Shown here piece after piece: positions 10,465 through 19,628 of a stretch of DNA of 20,000 nt. The stretch comes from Anaeromyces robustus (lineage: Eukaryota > Neocallimastigomycota > Neocallimastigomycetes > Neocallimastigales > Neocallimastigaceae), in assembly GCA_002104895.1 (NCBI GenBank), contig MCFG01000180.1:1-20000 (forward strand). The letters run 5' to 3'. The notes below the pieces were generated by a model, which did no database searches, had not been told where the DNA came from, and was given only the letters and a program-made list of their open reading frames with translations. Each line of letters begins with the position of its first letter. Positions within the stretch are counted from its first letter, which is position 1. The position numbers and the translations under genes are program-made.

Positions 10465-12671
10465 TTAATACAGAACCAACAAATAATGTTGAATTTGAAA
10501 ATGATAATCCAAAATGGATCTATAATAAGAAATATAAGAAATGTTTAAATTATCAAAGATTAGTAAATAAAGTAGTCTTACTTAAAGATTGTGAAGATAC
10601 CAGTAAATTTCAATGGTATTTATCATCATATCCTGATAATACTCAATTCTATCCTTATGAATATTCTGATAGATGTTTAAGTCTTACTGATCCTGATGAA
10701 GGTACATTAAAAGTCACTAAATGTGTGGATGATGAAGGTAGTACATTCTTTAACTTTAAAGAGAATTTTGTTTATTCCCAAAAATTTGATAATGATGAAG
10801 TTTGTATGGGTGTTGAAGAAGAAAATGATGATGTCATTTTTAATGCATGTAATATGTATGAAGATCAAGTTTGGTTATTATGGGATAGAAATCCAGCTGA
10901 AATTCTTGATAATGAATATCAAGAAGTATGGATTTATAACAGATATTTAGATAAATGTTTATATATTAATAATAAATATAATGGATCACCTCTTATTGAT
11001 GATTGTAATGATTCTACCCGTTTTAAATGGAATGTACCAGTTTCTGGGGATGGTTTCTATAAATCAGTATTTAGAGATTATTGTATGAATTTTAATATCA
11101 AAAAAAACAGTATTTCTATGGGTGAATGTAATAATAATGCTGTTGTCAATGATATTAGTAGTTCCGTTAGTAAATCAAGTATTGTACCTTCATCCGATGA
11201 AAATAAATGTTTAAGTATTTCAAATTCTAAAGTAATTTTATCTAAATGTAATAAAAAGGAAAAAAGTCAACAATGGGAAATTCGTACTATTAATCCATCT
11301 ATTCCAAGATGTGGAAAAGAATTTGGTGAATGTCCAGAAGGTCAATGTTGTAATAGTGAAGGAATTTGTGGTACAGGTAAAAATTATTGTGGTACTGGAT
11401 GTCAATCTAATTATGGTAAATGTAATACTACTACTACTACCACCACCACCACCACTACTACTACTACCACTACCACTACTACCACCAAACCTAAACGTAC
11501 TACTACTACTACCACCACTACCACCAGACCTAAACGTACTACTACTACCACCACCACTACTACAACTCCAAAAAAAAGTACACCAACTGTAAATCTTAGT
11601 GATACACCAAAATATATTTATAATTATTCTACTGGTAAATGTTTATTTGCTTATAATAATTTAGATAAAAAACCACAGGTAAGAGATTGTAGTGATGATA
11701 AAGAAACTATCAAAAAATATAGATGGTATTTATCACCTTATCCTCAAGGTTATATTCATTCAGAAGCTTTCCCAGATAGATGCTTTAGTCTTAAAGATCC
11801 TGCAGGTGGTAAAATTAAAGTAAGTGAATGTGAAAGTGCTACATTGTTTGAATTAACTAGTGAAGGTAAACTTTATGCTGATAATAGTAATGGTAAAAGT
11901 TGTTTAGGTATTGGAGATGGTACTCAAGGTAATGATAATGGTGCTTATTTAAGAAGTTGTAATAGTTCTCCTGATCAAATATGGGGACTTATATCTGAAA
12001 CACCTACTTCTGATAAAACCATGAAAGTTTATCTTTATAATCGTGGATTGAATAAATGTTTATTCCCTGGTTCAAGAAAAGGAGTTGAACCTGTATTAAA
12101 AGCTTGTGATTATTCTACTGATTCTCAATGGGAAGTTCCTAAATATGGAAGTGGTTATTATAAATCAGTTAGTACCGGTTGGTGTATAAATCTTTATAAT
12201 GTTAAGTATGGTTATACTTATTTGGAAAAATGTAATGAAGATGCAATAATTTATAATATTTATAACACTTCTAACAAAAAAAGTATTGTATCAACATTAG
12301 ATAAAAATTTATGTCTTGGTGTAGATAATTCTTCTGTTAAATTTACTAAATGTAATAATTCTTTAAGTAATCAACAATGGGAATTGATTACAGCAAGTAA
12401 TCGTTGTGGACCAGATAATGGAAATACTATTTGTCCAAATAGTAAATGTTGTTCCATTAAGGGTTATTGTGGTACAACTAGTGCTTATTGTGATGCTGAT
12501 AAATGTAGAAGTGGTAAATGTTATGGCAGATGTGGTAATGCCTTTGCTAATCAATCATGTGGTGATGAATGTTGTAGTAAATACAATTACTGTGGTCAAA
12601 GTCAAGATCATTGTGATGTTAATAAAGGTTGTCAATCTGAATTTGGTTCTTGTTTTAGATATAGAAAATAG
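9375..12671 (+). CDS. Secreted modular lectin-like protein: six beta-trefoils, four CBM18
   Basis: This encodes 1098 residues. A hydrophobic N-terminus (about 4-18), with likely cleavage near TVSA-AN (about 25/26), suggests secretion. The body is one module in three copies: residues about 38-342, 380-683 and 746-1049. Each contains two ricin-B-type beta-trefoil units followed by a hevein-type CBM18. The trefoils are seen from repeated KCL motifs, paired Cys and six QxW motifs ending at Trp 150, 290, 500, 634, 870 and 1002. CBM18 domains lie at 305-342, 646-683, 1011-1049 and 1053-1093, each with all eight Cys including the CC pair. The last is an extra terminal copy. Poly-Thr linkers at 346-363 and 685-731 separate the modules. 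CBM18 binds chitin or GlcNAc polymers, and ricin-type here means only the sugar-binding fold. No enzyme, dockerin-like motif, membrane anchor or GPI signal is seen. A role in wall binding, adhesion or glycan recognition is inferred. The ATG chosen is the one that yields the signal peptide. CBM18 calls are near certain; the trefoil call is less sure. Confidence 0.92.
10287..10400 (+). other. CBM18 domain 1 of the lectin-like protein
   Basis: Residues 305-342 have Cys at 305, 312, 317, 318, 324, 331, 335 and 342, in the hevein pattern with an NGICGTT core and a CQPQFGKC ending. It closes module 1. Confidence 0.9.
10410..10463 (+). repeat. Poly-Thr linker 1 (18 Thr)
   Basis: Eighteen Thr codons, mostly ACT and ACC in alternation, encode residues 346-363. 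Thr-rich linkers of this type are commonly O-glycosylated in fungal secreted proteins, which would keep the modules apart. Confidence 0.9.
11310..11423 (+). other. CBM18 domain 2 of the lectin-like protein
   Basis: Residues 646-683 carry eight Cys (646, 653, 658, 659, 665, 672, 676, 683) and a GICGTGKNYCGTGCQ core. It closes module 2. Confidence 0.9.
11427..11567 (+). repeat. Poly-Thr linker 2 with two Lys/Arg breaks
   Basis: Residues 685-731 consist of 20 Thr, KPKR, nine Thr, RPKR and ten Thr, followed by PKKSTPT. Codons are mixed ACT/ACC. The two PKR sites are the only basic breaks and resemble Kex2-type dibasic sites. Confidence 0.9.
12405..12653 (+). other. Tandem CBM18 domains 3 and 4 at the C-terminus
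   Basis: Domain 3 (residues 1011-1049) and domain 4 (1053-1093) each hold the eight Cys of the hevein fold and are only three residues apart. Domain 4 has CCSKYNYCGQS and ends in CQSEFGSC. It has no trefoil partner, so the protein ends with an unpaired extra CBM18. Confidence 0.9.
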
Positions 12672-12727
12672 ATTTAAAAAAAAAAATAAATTATATATAA
12701 TATAGTAAAAAAAAAAATAATGTATTT

Positions 12728-12752
12728 TATATATATATATATATATATATTA
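12728..12752. repeat. TA dinucleotide microsatellite
   Basis: About twelve TA units lie 57 bp after the stop codon of the lectin-like gene, probably within or just past its 3' untranslated region. Confidence 0.9.
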
Positions 12753-13007
12753 TTTTCTTTCTTTTATAAATAAATAAATAAAAATATATATATATAATAA
12801 TGAATATATCATTATAATTTCTATATTTTATTTAGCTCTAATAATCAAAAAATTAGTAAATAAAAATAAAAAAATTATATAAGAGTTGAAATATAGTAAA
12901 TAATAAAAAATCTTTTATAGAAAAAAAAAAATAAAATAGATATAAAAGAAATATAGATAAAATAATAAATTAAAAATTAATTAATAAATAAATGAATACT
13001 AATAAAT

Positions 13008-13046
13008 ACTAATAAATAAATAAATAAATAAATAAGTAATTATAAA

Positions 13047-13088
<42 letters not shown>

Positions 13089-13122
13089 AAATAAATAAAT
13101 AAATAAAAATAAATAAATAATA
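13008..13122. repeat. AAAT tetranucleotide arrays
   Basis: Several blocks of AAAT units are interrupted by short AAAAT and AAT variants over about 115 bp. Non-coding. Confidence 0.85.
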
Positions 13123-14375
13123 ATTCAATAATAATTATTGATTATTAATAATAAATAATTTTGAATTATATTTATTTTTGATATATAATTATATTATTAA
13201 ATAAATATTATTTCAAAATTTTTTATATTATATTATATTATATTATATATGAAATTTTATATAATTCTCAAATTTGTCAATTTTTGTATCAATAGATAAA
13301 TATCATTAAATTTGGAGAATTTTTTTTTTGTTAACCATGTATAATAGGAATTAACTTTACACTATTATAAAAATATTATATATATATAAGGTTCAATATT
13401 TTCTTCAAATTTTAGCATATTCAATTGAATTGATTTTTAAAAATTTAAAGTATTATTCATCAACTTCTTAATTAGACTATACCAAGTTGAAAGATTTGTT
13501 CCTTTAAAGTAAAAAGCAAATTAAATTCAATGGAAAACTAATAATAGATTTAATGAAACCTAAGCATTTACATTTACCTTGTGATGTAATAATGTAGTAT
13601 TACTTTCTTTATTATAATAAAGTATAAATAAATAAATAAATTATTTTTTTTGTTTAATAAATATTTTATAATATTTTCATTTATTATAATAAAAAAAGTA
13701 ATAAGTGATATATGCAATTAATTAAATAATATTAAAAATGTAATTATAATTATAATGCATTATAAAATAAATATAATGAAATTCCAAAAAAAAAAAATAA
13801 CTATATAACAAAAAATATATATATATATATTCAATAAAAATATACTTAAATATAAAACAAAAGAAAAAATATATATATTCGATAAAAATATACTTATTAA
13901 ATATGTTTCTTTTTATTATATATTTAAGTTAGTATAATATATATTTTATTATCCTGATAATACTAATTTCTTTTTTTTGTAAGTTATTTGTAATTATTAA
14001 ATTTTTATCAAATTTTATTTTTTTTTTTAATTCTATTTCTTTTTTTTTTATTTAATATTAATATTATAATGTATGAAATTTTTTTATTTATTAAATATAA
14101 ATTTATTATATTAATACTTATCATTGTTATTATTAATTATTAATTATTATTATTATTTTTATTATTAAAGTTAATAAGGAATAATTTCTTATATTATGCT
14201 AATATATATGTATATGTATATATATATAATTTTTTTTAAAATAAAAAGATAATAATAAATCATTATTAATATATTTTTATTATAAATTATTTTTATTATC
14301 TATTATTATCTTTTTATTTATCGATATATAATATTTCTTATTATTATTATTATTACTATATTTTGATTAATATTT

Positions 14376-14445
14376 TATTATTAATATATATTTATGTTTG
14401 TTTAGTTATTTATTATTAATATATATTTATGTTTGTTTAGTTATT
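14376..14445. repeat. 35-bp perfect tandem duplication
   Basis: A 35-bp unit that begins TATTATTAAT and ends GTTTGTTTAGTTATT is present twice head to tail, at 14376-14410 and 14411-14445, with no mismatch. Confidence 0.85.
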
Positions 14446-14689
14446 TATTGTAATTGTTTTTGTTTTTGTTTGTTTGTTTGAATGTACTTTTACTTAAATA
14501 AATTATCCTTTTTTTTATATTTAATTATATAATTAATTATTTAATTTATATAATTATTTATTTGTAATTAGTTTATAAATATATAAATATATTCTTATGA
14601 TATATTTAATAGATTAATAGATATAATATTTATATATATATATGAAGGAAAAAAAATTTTTATGAATTTTTTCTCCTTATTTAAATATG

Positions 14690-14691
<2 letters not shown>

Positions 14692-14755
<64 letters not shown>
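14692..14755. repeat. TTA trinucleotide microsatellite
   Basis: About 21 uninterrupted TTA units. A frame opening from ATG at 14687 reads this as poly-Tyr and is not a credible gene. Confidence 0.95.
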
Positions 14756-14756
<1 letters not shown>

Positions 14757-14806
14757 CATTTTTTTTATTTCCTTTTTTTCTTTTTTTTTATCTTTTTTTC
14801 TTTTTT

Positions 14807-14914
14807 ACTTTAAATAATACATTTTATATAATTAAATTATTAATAAAAATTTTCTATTTAACTTTAAATAATACATTTTATATAATTAAATTATTAATAA
14901 AAATTTTCTATTTA
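14807..14914. repeat. 54-bp perfect tandem duplication
   Basis: The unit that begins ACTTTAAATAATACATTTTA and ends TTTTCTATTTA is found at 14807-14860 and again at 14861-14914, with no difference seen. The perfect identity suggests a recent event. It lies about 120 bp beyond the stop codon of the protease gene. Confidence 0.9.
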
Positions 14915-15029
14915 ATATTCAATTAAATATTTTTAAAAAAAATTTTTTTTTTTTCTAATTTTTAGGAATCTGTAACATAACAGAATCAGTTATAACATTT
15001 GGTTAATTTTCATCTTTAGATAAATTATT

Positions 15030-18000
15030 TTAAATTAATCCTTCTGTAAAATAATCACTATCATCATAATCACTATCATCATTATAATAAAAAGGTGTTT
15101 CTGTTCGAGTTTCATCGTAAGTGATTGTTATTAATTCATCAATAATATTTGGAATGTTATAATCATCATCATTATTACAATTAAGATAATTCATATTAAG
15201 TTTATTAATAAAATTATTATAAAGTGAGTCAAATTCTTCATTATATTCATAGGAATATTTACAAATAGGATATTTAGATAATGGATCCTCTAAAATTTCT
15301 TGACATGCTTCTGAATTAAATTTTTGACATTTATTTGAAATTTCTTTATCCGTCATTTCTTTAGTAATATCAAATAAACATTCATTATCAATTATATTAG
15401 TTTTACAATATTTGAAATTATTTTCTTTTGCTTCTTTATGAACTTTATTTGAACAAATATTGAAAATTTCACGACTTTTGTCATTTAAATAATCATTCAT
15501 ATCAATATTCTTAAATTGATCTGTATAACTATAAACCATATAGTCATAGCTATTATAATAATAACATTTTTTATAATCTATATTACTACATCTTTCTATT
15601 AATTCATCATCTGTAATATTAGAAATCTTTTCAGTGTCAAAGAAACATTCTTTATTATCTTCAAAAACTTTATTACATAATTGTTCTGAATTTTTACTAC
15701 ATTCACTAATAAATCTTTCATAAGTTTCTTTATTCTTTTGATCATCAAAACTAATATTTAATCCATAATTAATAAGTTTATTATATCCAGTATATTTATA
15801 ATAAAGATAACATGAACTTAAAATATTCATTAATCCATTTTCTTCAGTATAAATTTTGGAACAGTTATAATAATTAAATGTATTACAGTATTCTGCCATG
15901 TCTTCTGAACTATTATTTTTCTCTTCAAAATTTTCATCAATTAAACAATAATAATAATTACTTTGAATTTGGTAAGTACATATACGTGCATAATCCATAT
16001 AATCCTCTGTACATTTTTCTAAATTTTTATAATAAATGTCTATATTAATAAAATTATTATATGAAATATCTGCAAAATTTTTAGCAACTTGACAAACATG
16101 GGTAGGATTATTAAAAATATTCTTTTTGAATTTTTTACATTTTGGAGAATTCATGATTTCACAATTAGATTCAGTGTAACATTCACTATTTTCTTCATAC
16201 ACCTCCTTACATTTTTGTACAGATTCCTCTGGGTAAGTTTCACAGAATTTTTTGAAATTATCAATTTTATCATAATAACTATCTAAACTCGTCATTATAT
16301 CTATATTCATTCTATAATAATCATAATCTTTCATAAGAGTGTAACAATGAGGTAAATAGTTAATATAACCTTCTTTTCCATGTTCATATAATACGGAACA
16401 TTTATCAGATTTTATATTTTCGCATTGATCAATATAATGATAGAAAATGTCAACATCATTAACATCTAAATTTTCATTAACAAAACATTCGTAATAATAT
16501 TCTTTTTCTTTGTTACATTCTTCTTTAAGTTTTAAGAAATTATTATCACAAACTTTCGTATTTTTTAAGAATATTTCTTTATTATAATTTTCAATGGAAG
16601 GTATTGTTTTATATTGATTAACAATAGAACAAATAGATTGTCCATTTATAATATCTCTAGAAAAATCTTTACACGTTTCGGATGAAAAATTTTTACAATT
16701 TAATTCAATTTCTTCTTCAGTCATATCTGGTGTAATTTCAATAAGGCATTCACTTTTATCATCTAATGTATATTGACATTGTTGATGAGATTCTTCCAAA
16801 GTGTAACAATAACCAAATTCACTTTGACATCCATTTTCAACATAACATTCATCCCATGGATAATTAATGAATTCAAGGCATTTACCATCTTTAGAACAAC
16901 ATCCATATTCACATGTCTTATTACCTGCTTTTGGTCCACATTCTTCTTGAATATCATATAATGAATAAACACTACGTTTACCATTATTAAGAAAACGGTT
17001 TGGTGTATCATTATTTTTTATATCATAAATGATATCTTTAAAAGACATTTCAATTAAAGTTTGTCTCATTTTTTCATTATCAAATTCAATTTCTGGATGT
17101 TCTGCCATAATTGAAGCAGCTACACCAGCAACAAGTGGAGTAGCACATGATGTTCCAAACACATAATACACATAATCATAAGCTGTTCTGGATCCTTCTG
17201 ATAAGTCTGGGAAAGTGACAGAACCTGGAGCAAAAATATCAACACATTTACCATAATTAGAATAATTAGCTTTATTATATCCTTTATTATATTGAGTTTC
17301 TGTAGCTCCAACTACAATTGTTTGAGGATAGCCAGTGTAAGCAATAAACTCTTTACTATCTTTTGGGGCACAACAATCTCTATCATTATTACCAGCAGAA
17401 GCAATTAATATAAAACCTTCATTAATTAATTCATTTATTTTATCATTTAATATATCAGAGTATGTTCCCCCACTACGAGATATACTAATAACAGTTTTAT
17501 AAGGAGTACCATGCTCTATAATATAATTAATAAGTCTTAAAAAACCATCTAATGAAAGAACTGAAGCAATCATATGAAGATTAGCTTTTTTAGCTACACC
17601 ATATATGTTTCCACCAGCCATAGAAGTAACCATGATACCGTGTAATGGATATTTATCATCGTCAACCCTACAATTCTTTTTTTCTTTTTCAGTGGTATAG
17701 CAAATATTTTTATCTTGGACTATAACATCACAAGTAATAGTACGTTCAGTTGTATCAAAATCCTCATGATCAACAATTAAACCATCATCTATTAAATAAA
17801 TATCAATATCTTGACCAGCTGAACTGGGATAATAAAAATTTTCATCATATAATTTATTATTTAAAAAAGGAGGTCCTTGAGAAATATTTGATAAATGATA
17901 TATCTTATATTTATCTTCTACACTAACATCTGATCATTTAGTTTCATTTTTAATTTTTTCAATATCGTAATATATTGGTGAAGAGTCAGTTTCATATTCT

Positions 18001-18632
18001 GTTTCATTCATATCATTTTTATTTTCATTGATAATTTCAATTTCAGTTTCGTTTAAATTTTTGATTTTTATAGGAGTTGGTGGATCTAAAGGTACAGATT
18101 TTTCACAATGAATAACATTATCTAAATTACAAACTATTTTAGCAACTTCATCTGAAAGATAGGCATTAACAGCATAATAATTTAAAACAGGACAAACATG
18201 ATTAATTATATTAGATTCAAAAGGAATATATTCTATAGTAGAATTAGTATTAGAATTTATAATATCTAATGAACGTTTCTTATATTCATTAATTTTTTTT
18301 AGACTACTAGTATTAATGAAATAAAATTTAGTTATTTTATTTGAACGTTTTCTTAATTGATTTACTTCTTCTAATTCATTTAAATTATTATCCATTTCTC
18401 CATTATCCAAGACATAAGTATCCTTTTTATCTTCAATAATTTCATAAATATCATTCATTTTATCATTGACCAATTCATCAATTTGTTTTTGAACTTCTGG
18501 ACTTGCATGAATGTATTTTTCATCATTTTTATTTCTTCTAATACCAATAATATATTCGGCATTTTCAGCATAAATACCAATTATATTTGATAATAAAGCT
18601 AATGTTAAAAATATAAAAAAACGTTTATTCAT
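15030..18632 (-). CDS. Secreted subtilisin-like (S8) protease with CBM18 and Cys-rich tail, interrupted by in-frame TGA
   Basis: One frame of 1200 codons, open except for a single TGA at codon 233. Residues 1-22 form a signal peptide (MNKRFFIFLTLALLS...YA). Residues about 26-180 look like an I9-type propeptide (YIIGIRR; NAYLSDEVAKIV). After the TGA comes the S8 domain, starting near HLSNISQGPP (246-255). Catalytic residues are intact: Asp282 in LIDDG, His331 in PLHGIMV, oxyanion Asn415 in ASAGNN, and Ser495 in FGTSCATPLVAG. A CBM18 at 565-609 has eight Cys but a long loop between Cys5 and Cys6. Residues 619-1124 hold six Cys-rich repeats, and the tail is acidic (DDSDYDDSDYFTEG). Translation from the Met at 17633 would lack Asp282 and His331, so that downstream half alone cannot be an active protease. 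Either the gene is a recent pseudogene, the TGA is read through or removed, or it is a sequence error. Lys-Arg pairs at 95-96, 119-120 and 552-553 are possible processing sites. If active, it would be a secreted protease tethered to chitin. Confidence 0.85.
15261..16778 (-). other. Six Cys-rich tandem repeats in the protease tail
   Basis: Each repeat has the pattern Cys, about 8-10 residues, Cys, 5-20 residues, Cys, exactly seven residues, Cys, then (in five of six) 13-17 residues and Cys. In full-frame numbering the C-x7-C cores are 646/654, 737/745, 824/832, 916/924, 1015/1023 and 1102/1110. The second Cys of each unit is usually preceded by Glu or Tyr and followed by an aromatic or Leu (SECLI, YECFV, SECYT, YYCLI, KECFF, NECLF). 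I do not recognise the family. A disulphide-stabilised extracellular domain is the natural inference. Confidence 0.8.
16806..16940 (-). other. CBM18 domain of the protease
   Basis: Residues 565-609 in full-frame numbering start CGPKAGNKTC, then CCSKDGKC, and end CQSEFGYC. All eight Cys are there, but ten residues separate the fifth and sixth Cys, where six is usual in the neighbouring gene's domains. It sits directly after the catalytic domain and a Lys-Arg pair. Its ending closely resembles CBM18 number 4 of the convergent gene (CQSEFGSC). Confidence 0.85.
17934..17936 (-). other. In-frame TGA within the protease gene
   Basis: The minus strand reads AAA TGA TCA here. The same frame is open for 232 codons before and 967 codons after, with conserved S8 sequence starting about a dozen codons later. 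No GT donor exists in the ~130 nt before it that would allow a plausible intron over it. The context TGA-TCA is not the TGA-CTA readthrough context known from fungi and animals. Confidence 0.9.
17934..18632 (-). other. 5' part before the TGA: signal peptide and propeptide (232 residues)
   Basis: This part starts at a true ATG in an AAAAATGAA context and ends NETK followed by TGA. It comprises the signal peptide, a charged segment rich in Lys, Asp and Glu with Lys-Arg pairs, the I9-like fold region ending near CEKSVPLDPP, and an acidic linker. Translated alone it would be a secreted propeptide-like protein without a protease domain. Propeptides of S8 enzymes act as folding chaperones and inhibitors, so a free product could in principle inhibit other subtilisins; that is speculation. 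Confidence 0.8.
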
Positions 18633-19156
18633 TTTTTAATTATTTTAACAATCTATTTAAAATATAAAATATATCAATATTTGTATTTAATAATGGATAA
18701 TAATTCAATAATATATAATATTTTAATAAATTTTTTTATAATCTATTATTTTTTATATATATTATATTATTTTTTATTAATATTCTATTATTTTTATTAT
18801 TTTTTATTAATATTCTATTATTTTTATTTTTTATATTTATTTATTTTATTATTATTTTAATTTTAATTTTAATTTTTTTTTTAATAATAGATTAGTTTTT
18901 TTTTTTTTTTTGAAGAACAGAATTTTTTTTGGAAATTTTATTAGTATTTATATACAATTAAAAAGAATATTCCTAAAATTTGATTAATTTTTAAATGATT
19001 GAAAAACATTTTGATTTAAAACTTTAAATATTAAAGAATTTAAATTAAATATAAATATATAAATAAATATTAATTAAATAAATTTTTGATATTTATTAGA
19101 ATAAATAAATGAATGAATAAAAATATATAAATTTGTTTTTAAAATTTTGAAAATAC

Positions 19157-19184
19157 AAAAAAAAAAAAAAAAAAAAAAAAAACA
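19157..19184. repeat. Poly-A tract, 28 bases
   Basis: An uninterrupted A run about 525 bp upstream of the protease start, on the plus strand. Confidence 0.9.
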
Positions 19185-19511
19185 GAACACAAAATTATAG
19201 GTTTTTCTATTATTTTTCTCTTTTCTTTTTCGTTAAAATATTTTTTAAGAAAAAATGTTTTTTTTTTTTACTTACATTATTATTTGTCCATGAATTATAA
19301 CAATAATAAATTATTTAAAAAATAATAATAGTAGAAATTCTAAAATATAAGAAAATATGATTTTTTATGTTGAATGTATTATATGAGTTTTTTTAATTAC
19401 AAATTATAATTAATTAGAAAAAAAAAAAAAGGTATATTATAATTAAAAAAAAATTTTTTTAATATTTTGATATTTTGTATAATTAAAAACAAAAAATCAT
19501 AGATAATATTT

Positions 19512-19628
19512 ATAAATATAAAATATAAATATAAATATAAATATAAACATAAACATAAATATAAATATAAGTAGAAATATAAATATAAACATAAATATAA
19601 AAATAAACAGAAATATAAATATAAGCAG
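19512..19628. repeat. AAATAT/AAACAT hexanucleotide array
   Basis: A 6-bp AAATAT unit recurs with variants AAACAT, AAGTAG, AAACAG and AAGCAG over about 117 bp, so it is an old and diverged array. Confidence 0.8.

Larger units (their letters stand above)
12672..15029. other. AT-rich gap between convergent genes
   Basis: This separates the 3' ends of the lectin-like gene (+) and the protease gene (-). It holds a TA microsatellite (12728-12752), AAAT arrays (13008-13122), a 35-bp tandem duplication, a TTA array and a 54-bp tandem duplication. A patch at about 13260-13620 has less repetitive composition but no open frame of useful length on either strand. No gene is supported. Confidence 0.75.

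Noticed and set aside
9375-12671. A toxin reading of the ricin-like folds
   Set aside because: Only the sugar-binding beta-trefoil pattern is present. No catalytic toxin domain is seen, and this fold is common in harmless lectins and glycan-binding proteins.
10200-12705. Open frames in other phases across the lectin-like gene
   Set aside because: They are shadows: the Thr/Cys/Gly-rich main frame yields Leu/Val/Pro-rich alternatives with no domains.
14687-14926. Poly-Tyr open frame starting at an ATG
   Set aside because: It is produced by the TTA microsatellite and the 54-bp duplication; no natural gene structure.
17929-18085. A possible intron removing the in-frame TGA of the protease
   Set aside because: There is no GT in the ~130 nt before the TGA on the minus strand. 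The nearest (GTACCT) would delete the end of the propeptide and linker and is not a usual fungal donor.
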